DNA of 5,664 nucleotides from assembly GCA_024278645.1 (NCBI GenBank), contig JAJRST010000497.1, forward strand, positions 1 through 5,664, written 5' to 3'. The DNA is from a bacterium. GTDB taxonomy: Bacteria; Zhuqueibacterota; Zhuqueibacteria; Residuimicrobiales; Krinioviventaceae. A program made the position numbers and the translations under genes. The notes beneath the pieces were generated by a model, which did no database searches, had not been told where the DNA came from, and worked only from the letters and a program-made list of their open reading frames with translations. The first letter of the stretch is position 1. Each line of letters starts with the position of its first letter. This document shows positions 1 through 5,664 of this stretch, piece by piece.

Positions 1-1638
1 GAACAGCTGAATCGCGTCGCAAGCGCCTATCTCAAGGAAATTCAAAAGCTAAAGTCGCTCGATACGGACAGCTACCAGGAAATGCTGAGCCGCAAGCTGG
101 CAGCGGCTGAGCAAAATATGAAACAAAGCGAAGCCAACCTGCGCAAGTTCTACTCGCAATACCCGTTGTCTTTGGATAACGAAAAGAAAAACCTGATGTC
201 CCAGGTCAAGGCCAACGAACAGGCTTTAAAGGATCTGCCGTCCCAGCGCCGGAGGTTGACCAATCTGCTCATGCGGCTTGATTCCTCTGTCAATTCGGAA
301 TTTGCACACCAATATCGCCGCGAAATCGTTCATGAGCTGGCAAACTTTCCGGCCATGGCGCAAGAGACAGAGCTTGTCGTTTATCGACAGAATCTGCTGG
401 CGCTGGAAAAGAGATACAGTGAACTGTACTCTGAATATTCGGACGAATACGAGGGGGTCAAGGAGTTAGCCGCGCAGATTCGCAACATTCAGGACAAAAT
501 CATCCAGTTTGCCTCCAATTATCGCAACACCTTGGCGGAAAAGGAATCGCAGTATCGCAAGGTCAGGGATGAGCTGCAAACCAAGCTCCGATCCCTGCCT
601 CATGACGAATACCGGCTGATGGAGTTGGAACGAAACAAAGCCATCGATGAAGAGTTGTACAAGTTTCTTTACACCGAGATGCAAAAATTGCAGGTCTCCG
701 AGGCCAGTCAGGACCCGGGCGTCCGCATCCTGGATCGCGCCGTGCGACCGTCAAAGCCGATAAATCCCAGTAAAAAGAGCCAGGTCATGTTGGGCGGCGG
801 CCTGGGATTGCTGCTGGGATTGCTCATTTCCATCCTCCTTGATGCAATGGATAAATCATTGCACACCTTGAAAGATGTGGAGCGGCATCTCAACCTCCCG
901 GTATTGGGCACAATTCCTCTTGTTTCTTTCAAGGATATTCCCGACTATCGCGATGACCAAAAAGCGCTGCAAATAGACCGGCAATTGGTGACGCACGATT
1001 ATTCGCCGACGCCGGTGGGCGAAGCCTACCGGGCGCTGCGCACACAGCTTTTGTTCTCCAAGGAGACGGAGCAGTTGCAGACGCTGCTCATCACAAGCAT
1101 CAGCCCGGAAGAGGGCAAATCCTTTACCGCCAGCAATCTGGCGATTATTATGGCGCAACAGCGCACAAACACCCTGCTCGTCGACGCCGATTTGCGCCGA
1201 GGCGTGCAGCATAACACCTTCAGCGTCAACAAGGAGCCGGGACTGACGCAGTATTTGGGCAACAAGGCGACGTTATCAGACCTGGTGCAAAAGACGCACA
1301 TCCCCAACCTGTCCGTTTTAAGCTGCGGGCCGTTCATCCCAAATCCTTCGGAACTGCTCGGCTCCATGCAGATGCGGCGATTTATTGCGGAAGTGAAGCG
1401 AAAATTTGATTTTATCATTTTTGACGCGCCGCCGCTCGACGCCGCCACGGACGCCGTGGTCATCGGCACGCTGGTGGATGCGGTGACGGTTGTGGTCAAG
1501 GCCGGCAGAACAAACCGCAAGTCGGCGAAAGAACGTCTGGAGATATTCAACACCGTGCCGGCCAATCTCATTGGCGTCATTGTCAATGGCACCGAAGAAG
1601 CATTGCTAAAAAGTTCATACAGTTATTATCATTTTTAA
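1..1638 (+). CDS. Wzc-type polysaccharide co-polymerase fused to BY-kinase (5'-truncated)
   Basis: This is the C-terminal 545 residues of an inner-membrane protein that sets polysaccharide chain length and autophosphorylates on tyrosine. The frame is open from base 1, so the ATG at 82 is internal and the N-terminal Wzz domain and first membrane helix lie upstream. Residues 1-250 of the window frame are charged and heptad-like, consistent with the periplasmic coiled coil. A proline-rich stretch (RPSKPINPSKK) precedes a membrane helix at residues 261-280. The cytoplasmic kinase domain follows, with the oligomerisation motif EX2RX2R (E341, R344, R347), Walker A SPEEGKS (K373), Walker A' LLVDADLR (D395, D397) and Walker B IIFDAPP (D475). 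The tail has only three tyrosines (Y540, Y542, Y543). In the family, the phosphorylation cycle with a Wzb-like phosphatase governs polymer export; no phosphatase gene is in view. It is the first gene seen of the operon, 23 nt ahead of the epimerase gene. The class is secure; the polymer is unknown. Confidence 0.95.
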   Translation, partial: EQLNRVASAYLKEIQKLKSLDTDSYQEMLSRKLAAAEQNMKQSEANLRKFYSQYPLSLDNEKKNLMSQVKANEQALKDLPSQRRRLTNLLMRLDSSVNSEFAHQYRREIVHELANFPAMAQETELVVYRQNLLALEKRYSELYSEYSDEYEGVKELAAQIRNIQDKIIQFASNYRNTLAEKESQYRKVRDELQTKLRSLPHDEYRLMELERNKAIDEELYKFLYTEMQKLQVSEASQDPGVRILDRAVRPSKPINPSKKSQVMLGGGLGLLLGLLISILLDAMDKSLHTLKDVERHLNLPVLGTIPLVSFKDIPDYRDDQKALQIDRQLVTHDYSPTPVGEAYRALRTQLLFSKETEQLQTLLITSISPEEGKSFTASNLAIIMAQQRTNTLLVDADLRRGVQHNTFSVNKEPGLTQYLGNKATLSDLVQKTHIPNLSVLSCGPFIPNPSELLGSMQMRRFIAEVKRKFDFIIFDAPPLDAATDAVVIGTLVDAVTVVVKAGRTNRKSAKERLEIFNTVPANLIGVIVNGTEEALLKSSYSYYHF

Positions 1639-1644
1639 AACAAT

Positions 1645-1649
1645 GGGAG
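1645..1649 (+). promoter_or_regulatory. Ribosome binding site of the epimerase gene
   Basis: A GGGAG lies 12 nt before the ATG at 1662, inside the 23-nt gap after the kinase stop. It is the only purine-rich Shine-Dalgarno-like match in this gap, but the spacing is longer than the usual 5-9 nt, so initiation may be modest or coupled to translation of the upstream gene. Confidence 0.5.
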
Positions 1650-1661
1650 ACGGGTTGAAAT

Positions 1662-2609
1662 ATGAAGATATTGATCACCGGCGGGGCAGGGTTTATTGGA
1701 TCGCATTTAACGGAAAAACTGTTGCACGACGGGCATGAGGTGACGTGTCTTGATAACTTTAACGATTATTATGATCCGAATATTAAACGAAAAAACATTC
1801 AAAGCGTTGTTGACCATCCACAGTTTAAACTAGTCGAAGCAGATATTCTCGATGTATCGTTTCTTGAAACTCTTTTTGACAGCCAACCCTTCGACGTCAT
1901 TGTTCACCTGGCGGCGCGGGCCGGCGTTCGACCTTCCATTCAACAACCCCTGCTGTACGAACAGGTCAATGTTCAGGGAACCATGAATCTGCTGGAGTTG
2001 TGCAAAAAGCACGGCATCAAAAAATTTGTGTTTGCTTCATCCTCATCCGTGTATGGCGCCAATAAAAAGACGCCGTTTCAGGAAACGGATTTCGTCGACA
2101 ACCCCATTTCCCCTTATGCGGCGACGAAAAAGGCCGGCGAGCTGATCTGTTACACCTATCACAAGTTATACAATATTTCCGTCAATTGTTTGAGATTCTT
2201 TACCGTTTATGGTCCCCGCCAGCGGCCGGACATGGCGATACACAAATTTGCCCGTCTTATCGCAAACGGTCAGCCCATTCCCGTTTTTGGCTCGGGCAAA
2301 AGTCGCAGGGATTACACCTACATCGCTGATATTTTGCAGGGGATATTGGGCGCTATCGACAATTGCGATGGCTACAATATTTACAATTTGGGCGAGTCGA
2401 ATACTGTTGAACTGCTTTATTTGATCGAATTGATTCAAAATGCTCTTGGCATGAAAGCTCTGTTAGATTTTCAGCCGGATCAGCCTGGGGATGTCCCGAT
2501 TACATACGCGGATATCAGCAAAGCCAGAGCAGAGCTAAAATATGATCCGCAAATCAATATTGAGGAAGGTATTAAACAATTTGTAAAGTGGTTTGTTCAA
2601 AATAAATAA
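1662..2609 (+). CDS. NAD-dependent sugar-nucleotide epimerase, UDP-glucuronate 4-epimerase-like
   Basis: This 315-residue cytoplasmic enzyme belongs to the extended short-chain dehydrogenase/reductase family and probably inverts C4 of a nucleotide sugar for the polymer made here. The N-terminus carries the Rossmann motif GGAGFIG (G7, G10, G13) with D31-N32 placed to bind the NAD adenosine. The catalytic set is visible as SSSSVYG (serines 127-129) and YAATK (Y152, K156). The stretch ISPYAATKKAGE, the RFFTVYGP segment (178-185) and RPDMA (188-192) resemble UDP-glucuronate 4-epimerases more than classic GalE. A related dehydratase or a 4-epimerase for another UDP-sugar cannot be excluded; its length is slightly short of the 330-340 usual for glucuronate epimerases. 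The start is the first ATG after the preceding stop; a GGGAG at 1645-1649 lies 12 nt upstream, a rather long spacing. Parts of the gene are AT-richer than its neighbours (17 of 60 G+C at 1741-1800). Family secure, substrate inferred. Confidence 0.9.
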   Translation: MKILITGGAGFIGSHLTEKLLHDGHEVTCLDNFNDYYDPNIKRKNIQSVVDHPQFKLVEADILDVSFLETLFDSQPFDVIVHLAARAGVRPSIQQPLLYEQVNVQGTMNLLELCKKHGIKKFVFASSSSVYGANKKTPFQETDFVDNPISPYAATKKAGELICYTYHKLYNISVNCLRFFTVYGPRQRPDMAIHKFARLIANGQPIPVFGSGKSRRDYTYIADILQGILGAIDNCDGYNIYNLGESNTVELLYLIELIQNALGMKALLDFQPDQPGDVPITYADISKARAELKYDPQINIEEGIKQFVKWFVQNK

Positions 2610-2632
2610 ACAGTTAACGTGCTCGAAACTTT

Positions 2633-2644
2633 GATTCCGGAATC
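2633..2644. repeat. Perfect 12-bp palindrome in the gap before the initiating transferase
   Basis: GATTCCGGAATC equals its own reverse complement and sits 9 nt before the ATG at 2654, where a ribosome binding site would be expected. It could be an operator or a short hairpin limiting initiation, but palindromes of this length arise about once per 4 kb by chance, and no second copy was noticed. The repeat is certain; a function is only conjecture. Confidence 0.3.
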
Positions 2645-2653
2645 GGTGTCGCA

Positions 2654-4111
2654 ATGCTTGCAGATAAAGAAAAATTTATAGAGAATATATTAAAGATCAC
2701 GGATCTGGTCATTCTCTACGCCGCCTTTCCAATCTCCTATTTTGCCGATGAATTTATACGTCATATCACATTTTGGAACGTCAAGGCTTATGCGACAAGC
2801 ACCACCTTTTCGGGCTTTGTCTATTTTACCTCCCAATATTGGCTGATGTTCGTCGGTTTTCCGCTTATCTGGTGGGGCCTGTACCAACTGAACAAGCTTT
2901 ACCAGGATTATCGTACAAAGACTTTTAAAAGGATGGCCTGGGATATTTTTGTCACCTCCGTTTGGGCGAGTTTCGTCTGCGGCAGCTTTGTGTTCTTTTT
3001 CAAATTCGATATGGCCAGCCGGCTGTTTTTCCTGGTCTATTCCGGCACCGCTTATACCATGATCATTATTGAAAAAGCGATTGTGCTTTTTATTCTTGAT
3101 CGCGTGCATGCCAAGGGATACCATCAGGAAAACCTGCTCATTGTCGGCACCGGCAATCGCGCGCGCGAATTTATACGCAATGTGAAAGAGCATTCCAACT
3201 GGGGGCTGCACATTGTCGGCTTGATCGACGACGACCCCAAGTATTTCGGCAAGGAGATCGAAGGCTACCGGGTGCTCGGTCGAATACAGGATATCGGCTT
3301 TATTGTCAATCGTCTGGTCATTGATCGCGTCATTTTTGTCGTGCCACGGATTTGGCTGGACAGAATAGAAGACGCTATTTTGGAGTGCGAAAAAGTGGGC
3401 GTCTCAACGTCCATTGCGCTTGATCTTTACAACATGCACATTGCCAAAACACGGCAAACGGATTTTAACGGCTTTCCGCTTTTGGAGTTTAAGACATTTT
3501 ATGCCAAAGAGTGGCAGTTGTTCATCAAGCGCATGTTGGACCTTTTGATCTCTATCGTCGCCCTCATATTTTTCTCGCCAATAATGCTGGTGGTGGCGTT
3601 GTTGATTCGGCTGACATCCAAGGGGCCAATTTTGTTTCGACAAACCCGTATCGGATTGAACGGCCGTAAATTTACACTGTATAAATTTCGCTCGATGGTG
3701 GCCAATGCCGAATCGATGCGGGATGTGCTTCATGGACAAAATGAAATGGACGGCCCCGTCTTCAAAATCAAGCATGATCCGCGCATCACGCCCATCGGCT
3801 ATGTCATTCGCAAAACCAGCATCGATGAACTTCCCCAGTTCTTCAATGTGTTAAAAGGCGATATGAGCATCGTTGGTCCTCGCCCGCCCCTGATTAGCGA
3901 GGTTGAACATTATGAAGTCTGGCAGCGCCGCCGCTTGAGTCTAAAGCCGGGCATCACCTGCATCTGGCAGGTCAGCGGCCGCAACAAAATCGGCTTCGAG
4001 GAGTGGATGCGCATGGATTTGGAGTATATTGACAAATGGTCTCTCGGACTGGACTTTAAGTTGATATTGCGCACCTTTTGGGTCGTCATTACCGGGTACG
4101 GCGCCCAGTAA
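2654..4111 (+). CDS. Undecaprenyl-phosphate sugar-1-phosphate transferase (WbaP/WcaJ type)
   Basis: This 485-residue membrane enzyme transfers a sugar-1-phosphate from a nucleotide sugar to polyprenyl phosphate, the first membrane step of repeat-unit assembly. Hydrophobic segments at about residues 12-30, 61-78, 96-117 and 122-148 fit the N-terminal membrane bundle of the large members. A Rossmann-like cytoplasmic domain follows, with LLIVGTGNRA at 161-170. The catalytic module begins near 291 with a hydrophobic segment 294-320 containing S308-P309, the Ser-Pro break of the re-entrant helix in monotopic phosphoglycosyl transferases. It continues with QTRIGLNGRKF (330-340), YKFRSM (343-348), DPRIT (375-379), the catalytic Asp-Glu pair D391-E392 in SIDELPQ, VGPRPP (407-412) and WQVSGRN (438-444). 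The start is fixed: the frame has a stop at 2615-2617 and no ATG, GTG or TTG before 2654. No good Shine-Dalgarno is visible. Length and architecture are complete. The sugar (galactose, glucose or other) cannot be read from sequence. Confidence 0.95.
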   Translation: MLADKEKFIENILKITDLVILYAAFPISYFADEFIRHITFWNVKAYATSTTFSGFVYFTSQYWLMFVGFPLIWWGLYQLNKLYQDYRTKTFKRMAWDIFVTSVWASFVCGSFVFFFKFDMASRLFFLVYSGTAYTMIIIEKAIVLFILDRVHAKGYHQENLLIVGTGNRAREFIRNVKEHSNWGLHIVGLIDDDPKYFGKEIEGYRVLGRIQDIGFIVNRLVIDRVIFVVPRIWLDRIEDAILECEKVGVSTSIALDLYNMHIAKTRQTDFNGFPLLEFKTFYAKEWQLFIKRMLDLLISIVALIFFSPIMLVVALLIRLTSKGPILFRQTRIGLNGRKFTLYKFRSMVANAESMRDVLHGQNEMDGPVFKIKHDPRITPIGYVIRKTSIDELPQFFNVLKGDMSIVGPRPPLISEVEHYEVWQRRRLSLKPGITCIWQVSGRNKIGFEEWMRMDLEYIDKWSLGLDFKLILRTFWVVITGYGAQ

Positions 4112-4137
4112 AACCACGCTGTTCTTCACATATAAAT

Positions 4138-4143
4138 AAAGGG
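4138..4143 (+). promoter_or_regulatory. Ribosome binding site of the GT4 gene
   Basis: AAAGGG lies 10 nt before the ATG at 4154, in the 42-nt gap after the initiating transferase. The frame has a TGA stop at 4148-4150, so this ATG is the earliest possible start, and the purine run supports it over the internal ATG at 4205. Confidence 0.5.
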
Positions 4144-4153
4144 TTTTTGAATA

Positions 4154-5374
4154 ATGGAACAGAACATCCCAAAAAGCGATGGATCGGAAAAACTGCGTAT
4201 TCTCATGATTGCGCCGCAGCCCTGGTTTCAACCGCGCGGCACCCCGTTCAGCGTACTGCACCGCATCAAGGCGCTTTCCTTGCTGGGGCATCGGATCGAC
4301 CTGGTGACCTATCATATCGGTCAGGACGTGCCGATCGACAATCTCGCCATTCACCGGGCGCGCAAGGTCCCTTTTGTCAATAAAATAAAGATCGGTCCCT
4401 CGGCGCCCAAAATACCTTTGGACGCAGCGCTTTATTTCAAAGCGGTCAGCCTGTTGGAAAAGAACAAGTACGATTATTTACACACCCATGAAGAGGCCGC
4501 CTTTTTCGGCGCCGGTCTGGCGAAAAAATATGGCCTGCCGCATCTTTACGATATGCACTCCAGCCTGCCGCAGCAACTGGCAAATTTCAAGTTTTCGAAT
4601 TCGAAAATATTAACGGGTGCGTTCGAGCGCCTGGAACGCAGCACCATCGAGAGCGCCTCCGCGATTATCACCATTTGCCCCGAACTGCAGGAATATGTGG
4701 AAAGCAACTTTCCCAAAAAGACCAGCATTATCATTGAAAACGTCGCCGATAACAGCATCGTTTTTCCGCCGACGGAATCAAAGACGGAACAATTGAAGCG
4801 CCGGTACAATTTAAATGGGGAAAAGATTGTGCTTTATTACGGTACTTTTGAACCCTATCAAGGCATTGACATGTTAATTGAAAGCGCGACGCACATTGCC
4901 AGGGAGAAACGCGACGACGTTCACTTTTTGATGGTGGGCGGCAGCGAGCAGCAGGTCTCCAGCTATAAATCCAAAGCCAGGAAAATGGGCGTCGGCGGCA
5001 AATTCACATTCACCGGCTTTGTGCAGCCGGATTTGATTCCGAGCTTTGTTTCATTGAGCGATATTTTAATCTCGCCGAGGTTAAAAGGCACCAATTCGCC
5101 TCTTAAAATTTATTCCTATTTGCGCAGCGGCAAGCCCATCGTGGCCACGCGCCACATTACTCATACCCAAATACTCAACGATTCGGTGTCGGTTCTGGCC
5201 GAGCCGAATCCGGGCGATTTTGCCCGCAGCATTCTTTCGATTCTGGACGACAAGGAGCAACAGATGCAAATTGCCAAAGCCGCTCGGCAGCTTGCCGAGC
5301 AGCATTACAGCTATGAAGAATACCTGCAAAAAACGAGGTGGATTGTGGAACAGGCGATGAGGGATAAATCTTAA
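4154..5374 (+). CDS. Family 4 glycosyltransferase (GT-B fold)
   Basis: This 406-residue cytoplasmic or membrane-associated enzyme probably adds a sugar to the lipid-linked repeat unit. The N-terminal domain starts with RILMIAPQPW (15-24) and a glycine loop QPRGTPFSV (26-34) followed by LSLLGH (41-46), the usual acceptor-domain opening of GT4 enzymes. The C-terminal domain begins near 225 with VLYYGTFEPYQGID (226-239) and continues with FTGFV (286-290) and SDILISPR (302-309). The donor-binding region reads NSPLKIYSYLRSGKPIVAT (314-331 and T332). The GKPIVAT end matches the family, but the second glutamate of the EX7E motif appears to be S321 and the first is also missing. The start is the first possible ATG; M18 is an internal alternative that would still keep the fold. 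Its TAA shares an A with the ATG of the next gene, suggesting coupled translation. Donor and acceptor are unknown. There is no signal peptide or membrane helix. Confidence 0.92.
   Translation: MEQNIPKSDGSEKLRILMIAPQPWFQPRGTPFSVLHRIKALSLLGHRIDLVTYHIGQDVPIDNLAIHRARKVPFVNKIKIGPSAPKIPLDAALYFKAVSLLEKNKYDYLHTHEEAAFFGAGLAKKYGLPHLYDMHSSLPQQLANFKFSNSKILTGAFERLERSTIESASAIITICPELQEYVESNFPKKTSIIIENVADNSIVFPPTESKTEQLKRRYNLNGEKIVLYYGTFEPYQGIDMLIESATHIAREKRDDVHFLMVGGSEQQVSSYKSKARKMGVGGKFTFTGFVQPDLIPSFVSLSDILISPRLKGTNSPLKIYSYLRSGKPIVATRHITHTQILNDSVSVLAEPNPGDFARSILSILDDKEQQMQIAKAARQLAEQHYSYEEYLQKTRWIVEQAMRDKS
5359..5364 (+). promoter_or_regulatory. Ribosome binding site of the amidotransferase gene
   Basis: GAGGGA lies 9 nt before the ATG at 5374, within the last codons of the GT4 gene. 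Together with the TAATG stop/start overlap it fixes the amidotransferase start and points to translational coupling. Confidence 0.6.
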
Positions 5375-5664
5375 TGTGCGGCATCTGCGGCGTCATCCAT
5401 CGAAAAAAAGAAAATCCTGTGGATTCGCATGACCTGAGAAGAATGTGCGACGTCATTCGCCACCGCGGCCCCGACGACGAGGGGCTCTTCGTGCAGGACA
5501 ATGTCGGCATCGGCATGCGTCGGTTGAGCATCATCGATTTGTCCACCGGCGCGCAGCCGATTTTTAATGAAGATCGCTCCCTGGCCATCGTTTTTAACGG
5601 CGAAATTTACAACCATGCCGATATACGCAACGAGCTGCTGACAAAGGGCCATAAATTCCGCACA
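5374..5664 (+). CDS. Asparagine-synthetase-type glutamine amidotransferase (3'-truncated)
   Basis: The frame is open from the ATG at 5374 to the last base and gives the first 97 residues of an N-terminal nucleophile glutamine amidotransferase. The opening MCGICG places the nucleophile at Cys2, exposed once Met is removed. Other family signatures are HRGPDDEG (30-37), RRLSIIDL (49-56) with R50, and FNGEIYN (74-80) with N75, G76 and E77. With Met counted, these positions coincide with the glutamine-binding residues of E. coli AsnB. The conserved Asp near residue 99 lies just outside the window. The enzyme would release ammonia from glutamine; the synthetase domain that decides the acceptor is not in view. 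Free asparagine synthesis is possible, but the place inside a polysaccharide operon, one nucleotide overlapping a glycosyltransferase gene, favours amidation of a sugar carboxylate or a similar modification (WbpS/WbtH-like). C5 is a second cysteine in the opening motif, where alanine is common. Confidence 0.93.
   Translation, partial: MCGICGVIHRKKENPVDSHDLRRMCDVIRHRGPDDEGLFVQDNVGIGMRRLSIIDLSTGAQPIFNEDRSLAIVFNGEIYNHADIRNELLTKGHKFRT

Noticed and set aside
82..84. ATG at 82 as the start of the co-polymerase/kinase gene
   Set aside because: The reading frame is open back to base 1 and the upstream 27 codons continue the same charged, coiled-coil-like sequence; the true start is outside the window.
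1445..1459. Inverted repeat CCACGG-ACG-CCGTGG
   Set aside because: It is a 6-bp stem inside the kinase coding region with no T-run and is readily explained by the codons for ATDAVV.
1026..1592. Long minus-strand open frame of 188 codons
   Set aside because: It lies antisense to the kinase domain with its Walker motifs, has no family resemblance and is explained by codon bias of the real gene.
3157..3168. Alternating CG palindrome TCGCGCGCGCGA
   Set aside because: It encodes the GTGNRAR turn of the Rossmann-like domain; arginine and alanine codons produce it, and it lies mid-gene.
2690..3211. Minus-strand open frame of 173 codons
   Set aside because: It is antisense to the membrane segments of the initiating transferase; its translation shows no domain-like motif and it has no partner genes on that strand.
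4131..4137. TATAAAT as a -10 promoter element before the GT4 gene
   Set aside because: No matching -35 element is seen at the right distance, and short AT-rich gaps within an operon often give such matches.
4205..4207. Internal ATG as the GT4 start
   Set aside because: The ATG at 4154 has a purine-rich AAAGGG upstream at workable spacing, whereas 4205 would leave a 93-nt gap in a tightly packed operon; it remains possible but less likely.
5175..5652. Overlapping minus-strand open frames near the right end
   Set aside because: They oppose the GT4 C-terminus and the clear amidotransferase N-terminus, whose MCGICG, RLSIIDL and FNGEIYN motifs show the coding strand is +.

Overview
The window is a piece of a bacterial polysaccharide (capsule, exopolysaccharide or O-antigen type) biosynthesis locus. 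All five genes lie on the + strand and are packed closely, with gaps of 23, 44 and 42 nt and finally a 1-nt overlap, so they probably form one operon that continues beyond both edges. The first gene lacks its 5' end and the last lacks its 3' end. No gap exceeds 50 nt, and I see no RNA gene, mobile element, CRISPR array or convincing terminator.

Layout: (1) positions 1-1638, the C-terminal 545 residues of a Wzc-type chain-length co-polymerase fused to a bacterial tyrosine (BY) kinase; (2) 1662-2609, an extended short-chain NAD-dependent sugar-nucleotide epimerase that looks most like the UDP-glucuronate 4-epimerase group; (3) 2654-4111, a WbaP/WcaJ-type polyprenyl-phosphate sugar-1-phosphate transferase that would start the repeat unit on the lipid carrier; (4) 4154-5374, a family 4 (GT-B) glycosyltransferase; (5) 5374-5664, the first 97 codons of an asparagine-synthetase-type glutamine amidotransferase, whose start overlaps the stop of gene 4.

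A plausible joint reading is this. The epimerase supplies a nucleotide sugar. The initiating transferase loads a sugar-phosphate on undecaprenyl phosphate. The GT4 enzyme extends it. The amidotransferase may amidate a uronic acid or another carboxyl group of the repeat unit. The Wzc-like protein controls polymer length and export by cycles of tyrosine phosphorylation. Only the enzyme classes are supported by visible motifs; the sugars involved are inference.

Organism: a fused Wzc-type co-polymerase/kinase and a WbaP-like initiator fit a diderm (Gram-negative) bacterium. Base composition is mid-range, about 50% GC by eye with AT-richer patches in the epimerase gene. The style recalls loci of the Bacteroidota/Calditrichota/Ignavibacteria side of the tree, but the phylum cannot be fixed from this window. 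I do not see an undescribed system here. The points most worth a second look are the epimerase-amidotransferase pairing, which suggests uronamide chemistry, and the GT4 enzyme without a recognisable EX7E motif.
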